Assembly (NCBI GenBank): GCA_038199035.1
Contig: JBBPZM010000036.1
Location: forward strand, 1-31,592
Origin: DATAEY01 sp038199035
GTDB lineage: Bacteria; Actinomycetota; Thermoleophilia; Solirubrobacterales; Solirubrobacteraceae
DNA: 31,592 nucleotides
Direction: 5' to 3'
Below, one piece after another: positions 15,608 to 22,404 of the stretch; positions within the stretch are counted from its first letter, which is position 1, and each line of letters starts with the position of its first letter. The position numbers and the translations under genes are program-made. The notes under the pieces were generated by a model. It did not search any database and was not told the DNA's origin. It saw only the letters and a list, made by a program, of their open reading frames with translations.

Positions 15608-17026
15608 CTACGAGCGCGACGGGTCGGCCACCACCATGCGGTCGCGGCCGGCTCGCTTGGCACCGTAGAGGGCGAGGTCGGCCCGCCGCAGGAGCTCCTG
15701 CGCCGAGGCCTCGAGGTCCCAGCACGTCAACCCGAGCGAGCACGTCTGGTCGCCGGGCGTCATGGCCTCGAGCCGCTGGACGATCTCCTCGGCCTCCGAA
15801 AGCGGGCACTCGGGCAGGAGCACCGCGAACTCGTCGCCACCGAAGCGCGCGAGCTGGTCGGTGACCCGCAGCACCGATCTCCATGCCCGGGCGGCCTGGC
15901 GCAGCAGCTCGTCGCCCTCGACGTGCCCGTGCTCGTCGTTGAACGCCTTGAAGTGGTCGAGGTCGACGAGGGCCAGGCAGAGGGTCGATCGGTGCCGGCG
16001 AGCGCGCGCCATCTCGCGGTCGAGGTGCTCGTCGAACGAGCGGCGGTTGGCCAGCCCGGTGAGGGAGTCGGTGCGCGAGAGCTGCTCGAGCTGACGCAGC
16101 AGGCGCTGCTGCTCGGCCTCGAGACGACGGCGCTCGGTGATGTCGCGCGTCACCGAGGAGGCGCCGGTCACCTGACCCGTCTGGTCACGGATCGGCGAGA
16201 CCGTGATCGAGACGTCGATCAGGCGCCCGTCGCGCGCTCGGCGCACGGTCTCGTGCTGCGCGACGACCTCGCCCCGCCTGATGCGGGCGAGGATGGAGGG
16301 CAGCTCGTCGGGCCGGTCGTCGGGCACGAGGACCGAGATGTTGCTGCCGCAAATCTCCGCCGGGCTGTAGCCGTACAGCTCCTGGGCGCTGCGATTCCAG
16401 CTGGTGATTTTCCCGTCGAGGGTCTTGCCGATGACCGCGTCGTGGGACTCCTCGACGATCCTCGCCAGGTCCAGTCGCTCCCGCTCCACTTCCTCGCTCC
16501 GTCTGACGATCCACGTGATCACCACCCAGGCGACCGTCAGGGCGAAGGAGTAGATGACCCAGCGGGTGACCGACGAGAACCCTCCCGCCGTCGGCAGGCG
16601 GGCCAGGGTCACCGCGTAGGCCACGACCATGTAGGTGAGCTGTGCGCCGGCCGGCAAGCCGGGGAAGAAGCAGGCGCTGGCCAGGATCGCCCAGAGGAAC
16701 ATCGCCGGATACACCCCGCCCGGGTTGCCGCTGAAGTAGACGCACAGGGAGATCAGCGTCGACCCGAGGGCGATGACGATGTGGATCAGCCACACCGGAA
16801 TGCGAGCGGAGCCGAGGACGAAGGCGCCGCCCGTCGCGGCGGCGAGGCCGACGATCGCGTACAGGGCCGCGTCGTTGCTGCCCGCGGGGTGAGGGAGGGC
16901 CAACGAGAGCGCGATCAACGCCGCTCCCGACAGGTAGAGGGTCCCGACGACGCGCGCGACGAACGAGGCGGTGGCCCCCATGCCGGGCGCTCGAGTCCAC
17001 AGCGCCACACCCCATCGCCTGACCAT
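15608..17026 (-). CDS. Membrane-anchored PAS-GGDEF diguanylate cyclase
   Basis: A 472-residue protein. Six hydrophobic segments (about residues 20-45, 53-75, 77-98, 105-124, 128-144, 153-174) form an N-terminal membrane sensor of unknown ligand. A PAS domain (about 186-300) follows with IVEESHDAVIGKTLDGKITS, NRSAQELYGYSPAEI and the PAC end VTGASSVTRDITERR, then a short coiled linker. The GGDEF domain (about 318-472) has RTDSLTGLANRRSF, VDLDHFKAFNDEHGH and the intact active-site loop GGDEF (396-400). The RxxD inhibitory site (RVTD, 387-390) is in the correct position five residues before it. It should therefore make cyclic di-GMP with product inhibition. No EAL or HD-GYP partner is in the window. 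An internal ATG at 16981 is an alternative start. It is divergent from the exchanger-like gene. Confidence 0.93.
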   Translation of the reverse strand: MVRRWGVALWTRAPGMGATASFVARVVGTLYLSGAALIALSLALPHPAGSNDAALYAIVGLAAATGGAFVLGSARIPVWLIHIVIALGSTLISLCVYFSGNPGGVYPAMFLWAILASACFFPGLPAGAQLTYMVVAYAVTLARLPTAGGFSSVTRWVIYSFALTVAWVVITWIVRRSEEVERERLDLARIVEESHDAVIGKTLDGKITSWNRSAQELYGYSPAEICGSNISVLVPDDRPDELPSILARIRRGEVVAQHETVRRARDGRLIDVSITVSPIRDQTGQVTGASSVTRDITERRRLEAEQQRLLRQLEQLSRTDSLTGLANRRSFDEHLDREMARARRHRSTLCLALVDLDHFKAFNDEHGHVEGDELLRQAARAWRSVLRVTDQLARFGGDEFAVLLPECPLSEAEEIVQRLEAMTPGDQTCSLGLTCWDLEASAQELLRRADLALYGAKRAGRDRMVVADPSRS

Positions 17027-17147
17027 GGGGCAGTGATCGGCCCTCGGCCGGACTTCCCTTAACTTTTCCTGCCCGGGCCCGTGCAGGCCCTGACCGCTGC
17101 GGTCGGATCGGCCGAGCGGCTTCGACCGGTATCGACCCCTGGCACCA

Positions 17148-18062
17148 ATGCAACTGGCCATCACCATCGGCGCGCTGGTGGTCGGGGTCGGGCTGGTCAT
17201 CGGCGGTGCGGAGGCCCTGGTCGACGGCCTGGTCGGCGCGGGTCAGCGCCTGCGCCTGTCTCCCTTCGCGCTGACGGTGGTCCTGTCGGGGTTCGAGCTG
17301 GAGAACCTGGCGGCGGGGATTGGCGCCAACGCCCGCGGCCTGGCCGGCGCGGCGGCGGGGACGGTCTTCGGCGGGGTGACGTTCCTCGCGCTCGGCGTGG
17401 CGGGGCTGGGCGCGCTCATCGCGCCGATCGAGAGCCGGCTCCCGCGCCGCTTCCTGCTCTGGACGGCGATCTCGCCGCTTGCCGTCGTGATCCTGGGGCT
17501 CGATGGGCGGCTCTCTCGGCTCGACGGCGCGCTGCTCGTCCTGTGGTTCGCCGTGACGCTCACCGGCGTCGCGCGATCGGGCCGAGGCGTGCTCGAGCCC
17601 GAGGCGGCCCCGCGCATCCGTCATCCGCTCCTGCGGCTGATCGCAGGGCTGGCCGTGCTCGCCGGCGGCGGCATCCTCCTGAGCGACGGGCTGCGCCATT
17701 TCGTCACCCAGCTGGGGCTCTCCGACACCCTGCTCGGGAACACCGCCGTGGCCGCGAGCGTCGAGGCCGAGGAGCTGGGCCGCGTGGCCGTGCCGACCCG
17801 GCGAGGGCGACCCGAGCTGGCCCTGGCCAACATCGCCGGCACGGTGGTGCACTTCATCGCCTTCAACGCCGGAGTCATCGCGCTGGTCAAGCCGCTCCCG
17901 CTCGACCACGCCACCCGGGTCCTCCACCTCCCGGTCGCGGTGGGCGCGACCGTCCTGCTGTGCCTGGTGCTCACCGTCCGCCGCAGGCTCGGTCGCCTGG
18001 CCGGCGCGGCGCTCGTCGCCCTCTACGTCGCCTACGTCGTGGCGGCCATCGCGCTGTCCTAG
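17148..18062 (+). CDS. Sodium/calcium exchanger-like membrane protein with degenerate alpha repeats
   Basis: A 304-residue protein with about ten hydrophobic segments, arranged as two related halves. This fits the CaCA (Na+/Ca2+ exchanger) superfamily in length and layout: first half AEALVDGLVGAGQRLRLSPF, then ALTVVLSGFELENLAAGIGA; second half GLSDTLLGNTAVAASVEAEE, then GRPELALANIAGTVVHFIAF with NAGVIAL. In normal members each alpha repeat contains a G-T-S-x-P-E motif whose acidic residue binds the cation. Here the positions read S-G-F-E-L-E-N and A-A-S-V-E-A-E-E, so acidic residues remain but the GTS-P frame is lost. It may transport a different cation or have altered coupling. The start ATG at 17148 has no clear Shine-Dalgarno sequence. 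Confidence 0.78.
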   Translation: MQLAITIGALVVGVGLVIGGAEALVDGLVGAGQRLRLSPFALTVVLSGFELENLAAGIGANARGLAGAAAGTVFGGVTFLALGVAGLGALIAPIESRLPRRFLLWTAISPLAVVILGLDGRLSRLDGALLVLWFAVTLTGVARSGRGVLEPEAAPRIRHPLLRLIAGLAVLAGGGILLSDGLRHFVTQLGLSDTLLGNTAVAASVEAEELGRVAVPTRRGRPELALANIAGTVVHFIAFNAGVIALVKPLPLDHATRVLHLPVAVGATVLLCLVLTVRRRLGRLAGAALVALYVAYVVAAIALS

Positions 18063-18212
18063 CTCGCCAAGGCACCCGCGACGTCGCCACCTCGCCGAGA
18101 ACCACCACTCGCCGTCGACCTCGACCGTGACCGGTGCTGGGCGCGGGGAGAAGGCGCGGACCCGCAGCGCGAACACCCGCGCACCGAGGGGATGGTTCCC
18201 GCTGGCTGGCGC

Positions 18213-18668
18213 CTATGGGCCGGCCACCGGCTCCAGCACCACGAGCGGGATCTCTCGCGCGGTGCGCTGCTGGTAGTCCCGGTAGCCGCCGTAGGTCGCC
18301 ACCGCCCTGTCCCAAAGCCGCGGGCGCTCCTCGGCGCTGGCCACGCGCGCCCAGACGCGCCGGCGCTCACGGCCGATCTGGATCGTGGTGTCGGGGTTGG
18401 CGCGGAGGTTGTGGAACCACGCCGGGTGCTTGGGATAGCCGCCCTTGGAGGCGACGATCACCACGTCCTCGCCGTCGGGCACGTAGACCAGGGGAGTGGT
18501 GCGCTTGGTCGCGCTCTTGGCTCCGACGTGGTCGAGCAGGAGCATCGGGGGCAAGCCGGGGAGGCGATGGCCGATCAGGCCGCCGCTCGCCCGGTACACC
18601 GTGGCATGGCCCGTCATGAGCCGGCGGAGCACCGGCCACGAACGGTCCGCGACGCCCAGGTAGTCCAT
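18213..18668 (-). CDS. DDN-family (F420H2-dependent) nitroreductase/quinone reductase
   Basis: A 151-residue DDN-family protein, the second in the window. Key segments are LLLDHVGAKSATKRTTPLVY (cofactor-binding turn), DGEDVVIVASKGGYPKHPAW and FHNLRANPDTTIQIG, followed by the usual LWDRAVATYGGYRDYQQRT helix. Compared with the gene at 5203-5724 it lacks the longer N-terminal amphipathic segment but starts with a short one (RRLMTGHATVYRASGG). By family it reduces quinones or nitro compounds with F420H2. It is the third gene of a minus-strand set with the membrane-protein genes at 18697-18920 and 18917-20983, separated from the former by 28 bp, so co-transcription is likely. About 150 bp without a gene separate it from the exchanger-like gene. 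Confidence 0.92.
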   Translation of the reverse strand: MDYLGVADRSWPVLRRLMTGHATVYRASGGLIGHRLPGLPPMLLLDHVGAKSATKRTTPLVYVPDGEDVVIVASKGGYPKHPAWFHNLRANPDTTIQIGRERRRVWARVASAEERPRLWDRAVATYGGYRDYQQRTAREIPLVVLEPVAGP

Positions 18669-18696
18669 CTCAGTCGCCAGCCTTGCACACGGGCGA

Positions 18697-18920
18697 TCAG
18701 CCGTGCGGGAGCGGCGAGCCGGCCATCAGGACGAACCACAGCCCCGCGCTCCCCGCCGCGACCACCAGGTAGGGCCCATGGAGGGCTGAGTCGAGTGCGC
18801 GACCTGGGATCCGATGTACAGCCAGGCCAGCGGGATCCCGATCCACATCAGCAGGCAGCAGGCGATCATCGCCGCCACCAGGCCGCCGGCGCCGAGGCGG
18901 CTGAGGATCCTGACCGTCAT
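18697..18920 (-). pseudogene. Small membrane protein with single-base frameshift
   Basis: The ATG (18920-18918) overlaps the stop of the large membrane-protein gene (ATGA). The frame encodes MTVRILSRLGAGGLVAAMIA, CCLLMWIGIPLAWLYIGSQV and AHSTQPSMGP, then turns into Arg/Trp-rich sequence with a stop at 18726. Inserting one G in the G run just after the ATG at 18779 (near 18775) restores a second hydrophobic helix, YLVVAAGSAGLWFVLMAG, ending SPLPHG at a stop at 18697. The restored protein of about 73 residues would have two transmembrane helices with the IGSQ-x(3)-STQ loop, a pattern I associate with small actinobacterial membrane proteins. The lesion may be a real mutation or an assembly/sequencing error in a homopolymer. 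Function unknown; the overlap suggests it works with the 688-residue protein. Confidence 0.65.
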
Positions 18921-20983
18921 CGCAGCGCGGGCGCAGTCTGCGGTCGTCGGGCCGCTGCTTCGTCCGCCTCCGCCTCCGCCCCGCTGACCGTGGGCCGCCC
19001 CGACGCTGCCTGCGACGGTCCGGCAGCCGCGCCGCGGCGGGCAAGGCGCGCGACACCTAGCGCGAGGGCGGTCACGAACAGCACGTAGACGGCGCCGATC
19101 AGCGAAATCGCCACCGCCCACAGCCAGCGCGACACCCCGCCCTTCTCCTCGCGCAGGACGATCAGGCTGTCGTCGAGGAACGGTCGGGTGAACGAGGCCG
19201 GGGCGGCCAGCTCGGCGCCGGCGCCATCGCCGCGCAGCGTCCGTGCGGCCTGGCCGCGGGAGAACGAGCCGGGCAGGCCGGCGCTGCCCGCCTTGCCGAT
19301 GCCCGCATCGGCGGGAAGCCGGATCGGTACCGCGCCGCGCTCGCGGCCGCGCTGGAGGCGCAGGCCGACCTTCCACGTCCCGGAGACCGGGATCGGCTTG
19401 GTGGACCGGTAGGTGCCGCCGCCGATGGGCTGGAGGCGGTCGACGACGCGGTCGGCGTGGCCCTGCCACGCGAGCACGTACAGCCAGTTCGCGCCCTGCG
19501 CCGCGCCGGGCGGGTCGAGCCGCACGGTCGCCATAACCTGGCGGTGCGGCGCGCCTCGCACGTCGGTCAGCGTCACGTGGGCGCGCGCAGCGGGCAGGTG
19601 CCTGATCCCGGCGTTGATGCCGACGGCCACGAGCACGGCGAAGGCGCCGACGCAGGCCGCCCGCGCGGTTCGCGGTCGCGGCAGCTGGCCGCGCAGCGCG
19701 GCGGCCAGGAGCCCACCCAGCACGCCTCCGGCCACACCGGCCAGGGCGGCCGAGGGCAGGCCTTCGGGCACCAGGGACGGCGTCCACGGCAGCGGCATGA
19801 CGAGCTGGGACCAGCCGTACTCGGCGGCGAACCCGACGGTCCCGCACAGCAGGCCGCCGGCCGCGCCGAAGGCCAGCGGCCGCCGGCGCGGGAGGAGGGC
19901 GAGCGCGGCTAGCTCGACGCAGACCGCCTCGGCGAGGAACAGCGGCAGCATCGAAGGCGACTCGCCGGCTAGGACGGGCATCAGGGTCGCGGCGAGCCTG
20001 ACCGCCAGGTAGATCGCCCACGCCCCCAGCGCGCCACCACGACCTCCCCACGCGCGCGCGGTCGTGAAGACGACGGCGGCGAAGGCGGCGAGCAGCAGCG
20101 GCTGCCAGACCTGGCGATAGAGTGGGACGCCCCAGTCGTACTCGGCCAGGAAGGCCTCGAGCGCACCGAGCATCCCGCCCAGGAGCGCGACGCGCTGCAC
20201 GCTGCCCCACAGCTGAGCGAGCCGTCGGGCCAGCGTTCGACCCGCGGACAGCTCGAGCCGGACGCGGACCCGCCCGCCCGTCAGCAGCTCGAGCCGGGCC
20301 CATGGGGAGCGGTCGTCGCCGACCGGGACGGGAGCCTTCGTGAGCCGACGAGCCCGCGTACCCTCGGCGACCAGGACGACCATCCCGATCACCGACATGG
20401 TCGCGCCGCCGAGCAGCATGAAGTGGGTCGGCGACCACAGGGTCACGTCCTGCCCGAAGATCCGGTGCCACCCGTCGTCGAGCGGCAGGGCGGCCAGCCC
20501 AAAGGTCGCGCAGCCCAGCAGCAGCACGCCCCCGACCGGCACCCGCCAGCCTCGCGCGATGCGCAGCCAGGCGGGGGTGGCGTCGCGCTGGTCGGCGAGC
20601 CCGAGGCAGAGGATGCCGGCGGCGAACGCGCCGAAGAAGCCGGCGAGCATGGGGTAGTGGCCGGGGTTGCCCAGCGGCCCGGGGTCGCGGCCGTGGTCGA
20701 TGTGGTAGCCGATGTCCCAGTAGCCGCCGAACATCAGGGCCAGCAGCGACACCACGGCGACGAGGATCGGCAGCGCCGCCCACCCTGGCAGCCCAAAGAC
20801 CCAGCCGGCGAGCGCCGCGGCCCGAGCGAGCACTCGGGTACGCCCGTGGCGATGGGCGTGGACGAGCCAGAGCACGGCGCCCGTCCCGCCCCAGTAGACG
20901 GCGGCGAGCACCGCGAACTGCCCCACGGGCGCTCCGCCCGCCGGGGCGGCGCCGGCGAACGGGATGAGCGTCGAGGCGATCAC
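18917..20983 (-). CDS. Large polytopic membrane protein with extracytoplasmic beta domain, unknown function
   Basis: A 688-residue protein starting at GTG (20983) with ACAGGAGAG upstream. Residues 1-455 contain about 11-12 hydrophobic segments. The loops hold unusual polar, His-rich patterns: GGYWDIGYHIDHGRDPGPLG followed by NPGHYPMLAGFFGAF, then WHRIFGQDVTLWSPTHFMLL, and later EYDWGVPLYRQVWQPLLL. Repeated His/Asp/Tyr residues beside helices suggest metal or haem binding. Residues about 465-610 form a non-membrane domain (NAGIRHLPAARAHVTLTDVR, then ISGTWKVGLRL-like beta strands) resembling YtkA/FixH-type extracytoplasmic modules, followed by one more helix (about 625-650) and a disordered tail. 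I do not recognise the family. It heads an operon with the small membrane protein and a DDN reductase and is divergent from a TetR gene. Confidence 0.85.
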   Translation of the reverse strand: MIASTLIPFAGAAPAGGAPVGQFAVLAAVYWGGTGAVLWLVHAHRHGRTRVLARAAALAGWVFGLPGWAALPILVAVVSLLALMFGGYWDIGYHIDHGRDPGPLGNPGHYPMLAGFFGAFAAGILCLGLADQRDATPAWLRIARGWRVPVGGVLLLGCATFGLAALPLDDGWHRIFGQDVTLWSPTHFMLLGGATMSVIGMVVLVAEGTRARRLTKAPVPVGDDRSPWARLELLTGGRVRVRLELSAGRTLARRLAQLWGSVQRVALLGGMLGALEAFLAEYDWGVPLYRQVWQPLLLAAFAAVVFTTARAWGGRGGALGAWAIYLAVRLAATLMPVLAGESPSMLPLFLAEAVCVELAALALLPRRRPLAFGAAGGLLCGTVGFAAEYGWSQLVMPLPWTPSLVPEGLPSAALAGVAGGVLGGLLAAALRGQLPRPRTARAACVGAFAVLVAVGINAGIRHLPAARAHVTLTDVRGAPHRQVMATVRLDPPGAAQGANWLYVLAWQGHADRVVDRLQPIGGGTYRSTKPIPVSGTWKVGLRLQRGRERGAVPIRLPADAGIGKAGSAGLPGSFSRGQAARTLRGDGAGAELAAPASFTRPFLDDSLIVLREEKGGVSRWLWAVAISLIGAVYVLFVTALALGVARLARRGAAAGPSQAASGRPTVSGAEAEADEAAARRPQTAPALR

Positions 20984-21042
20984 GGCTCTCCTGTCGCCCG
21001 GTCAGCCGGTCGGCGGCGACCGCCGCGGGCCGGCTGAGAAAG

Positions 21043-21056
21043 ATACGGTGCCGTAT
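21043..21056. promoter_or_regulatory. Palindromic candidate operator for the divergent TetR gene
   Basis: ATACGG-TG-CCGTAT is a perfect inverted repeat (6-bp arms, 2-bp centre). The half-sequence TGCCGTA recurs in direct orientation at 21063-21069, 14 bp further on. It lies between the divergent membrane-cassette and TetR genes. It overlaps a possible plus-strand -10 (TATGTT, 21054-21059) and sits just downstream of the proposed minus-strand promoter, so one bound repressor could block both. Confidence 0.55.
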
Positions 21057-21069
21057 GTTTGATGCCGTA

Positions 21070-21098
21070 CCTCTACAAGCCGCCGGCGAGATTGTCAA
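21070..21098 (-). promoter_or_regulatory. Candidate promoter of the 18.2-21.0 kb membrane cassette
   Basis: On the minus strand a perfect TTGACA (21098-21093) is followed after 17 nt by TAGAGG (21075-21070), a weak -10. The predicted start, near 21063, falls within the operator repeats. The arrangement mirrors the promoter proposed at 14597-14626. Confidence 0.4.
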
Positions 21099-21108
21099 GC
21101 TCAGGGGG

Positions 21109-21753
21109 GTGACCGCCGGGACCCCCCGCCGCTACGCCCGCCGCCTGCCGCGCGAAGAGCGCCGCGAGCAGGTCCTGGACGTCGCGCTGCGCCTGGTCAC
21201 CGCTCACGGCTTCGCGGGCCTCTCGATGGAGGGCGTGGCGCGTGAGGCCGACATCGCCAAGACCGTCGTCTACGACCTGTTCCCCAACCAGCAGGCGCTG
21301 CTGGCGGCGCTGCTCGAGCGCGAGCAGGAGCGCGCGCTGGTGGACGTCGCCGCCGCCATCCCCGCCGTGCCCCTGGCGGGAGACCCCCACGCCATCCTCG
21401 TCGAGAGCCTGACCACCGCGCTGTCGGCCGTGCGCCGCCACCCCGACACGTGGAGGCTGATCCTGCTGCCCGCCGACGGCGCTCCTCGCGCCGTGCGCAC
21501 GGGCGTCGATCGCCATCGCCGGCGCCTGTTGACGCAGATCCAGCCGATGGTGACGTGGGGCCTCGAGGAAATGGGGCTGCCGCGGCTGGACCCCGAGCTG
21601 ACCGCGCACACGATCCTCGCCCTTTTCGAGAACGCCATCCGGCTCACCCTCACCAGCCCCCGCCGCTTCCCGCCACGGCGCCTGGCGGGCTTTGCCGCGG
21701 ATCTCGTGGCGGCGGTCGTGCCGGAGCGCTCGGAGCCCTCGCCAAGCCGCTGA
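21109..21753 (+). CDS. TetR/AcrR family transcriptional regulator
   Basis: A 214-residue TetR-type regulator. The HTH reads REERREQVLDVALRLVTAHG, then FAGLSMEGVAREADIAKTVV and YDLFPNQQALLAALLERE. The ligand domain contains HPDTWRLILLPADGAPRAVR and a last helix NAIRLTLTSPRRFPPRRLAG, closely parallel to the TetR protein at 14630-15313. The GTG at 21109 is chosen because an in-frame ATG at 21055 lies inside the palindromic operator and the extra 18 residues do not resemble a TetR N-terminus; the G-run before 21109 is, however, very close to the start codon. It is divergent from the large membrane-protein gene and probably represses that cassette and itself. It converges with the next TetR gene, leaving 30 bp. 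Confidence 0.88.
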   Translation: MTAGTPRRYARRLPREERREQVLDVALRLVTAHGFAGLSMEGVAREADIAKTVVYDLFPNQQALLAALLEREQERALVDVAAAIPAVPLAGDPHAILVESLTTALSAVRRHPDTWRLILLPADGAPRAVRTGVDRHRRRLLTQIQPMVTWGLEEMGLPRLDPELTAHTILALFENAIRLTLTSPRRFPPRRLAGFAADLVAAVVPERSEPSPSR

Positions 21754-21783
21754 GATCGGCGCGGCTCGGCGCGCGCCTCGAGC

Positions 21784-22404
21784 TCAGCCTGCGGTGCCCA
21801 ATTGCAGGCGCCCGGCGAGCGCGAGGACCGGCTCGCCCAGCTCACGCAGGCCGGCGACGTCGCCGGCGGCCAGGCGGGCAGTGACCATCGAGACGATCGT
21901 CGCGACGAGCGCCTCGACGGCGAAGCGGTCCTCTTCGGTAGACGCTCCGAGTAGTCGGGCGAGCGTGTCGACGAGCTGGCGCTGGAGCGCGAGCCGTCGC
22001 TCGAGCGCGGCCCGCCCGGCGGCGTAGACCTCGATCAGGAACACGCGGGCGGAGACCGGATCGCTGGCCAGGGCGCAGAGGTAGTCCTCCAGCACCCGAG
22101 CGAGGTCGTCTATGCCGGTTCGCTCCTCACCTGAGGAAGAGGAGGACAGCGCCGCAAGAACGTGCCCGTATGCCTCCTCGAAGGCCCCCATGAAGCAGTC
22201 CTCCTTGGAGGAGAAGAGCTCGTAGAACGTCTCGCGCGAGACCCGCGCCCGGCGCAGGATGTCGGCCACCGATGTCCGCGCGTAGCCCTGCTCGGCCATC
22301 GCCTCGGCCATCGCGCGCAGTAGCCGCATCCGCTGCGAGCCGACGACCTCGTCGCGCGACAACCCGTGCCGACCGGGCGGCAGCGGCTGGAGCTCGACTG
22401 CCAC
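21784..22404 (-). CDS. TetR/AcrR family transcriptional regulator, co-operonic with the CocE-type hydrolase
   Basis: A 206-residue TetR-type regulator of a different subgroup from the other two. The HTH is RLLRAMAEAMAEQGYARTSV, then ADILRRARVSRETFYELFSS followed by KEDCFMGAFEEAYGHVLAA, a pattern common in AcrR-like regulators with the YELFSSKEDC turn. The C-terminal helices contain DPVSARVFLIEVYAAGRAAL. The GTG start at 22404 follows the hydrolase stop codon (TAA, 22407-22405) with no gap, so the two genes are translationally coupled, and it has no separate Shine-Dalgarno sequence. A regulator encoded last in its own operon usually represses that operon; the 22-bp palindrome upstream of the hydrolase (24241-24262) is the natural operator candidate. 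Confidence 0.92.
   Translation of the reverse strand: MAVELQPLPPGRHGLSRDEVVGSQRMRLLRAMAEAMAEQGYARTSVADILRRARVSRETFYELFSSKEDCFMGAFEEAYGHVLAALSSSSSGEERTGIDDLARVLEDYLCALASDPVSARVFLIEVYAAGRAALERRLALQRQLVDTLARLLGASTEEDRFAVEALVATIVSMVTARLAAGDVAGLRELGEPVLALAGRLQLGTAG

Noticed and set aside
15434..17062. Long plus-strand open frame of 542 codons opposite the diguanylate cyclase gene
   Set aside because: It is the antisense of a clear PAS-GGDEF gene; its product is low-complexity and open only because stop codons are rare in this GC-rich DNA.
18063..18176. Minus-strand peptide VTVEVDGEWWFSARW between the exchanger and DDN genes
   Set aside because: It looks locally protein-like, but the frame has no stop before running deep into the antisense of the exchanger gene and has no matching neighbour; too little to call a gene or remnant.
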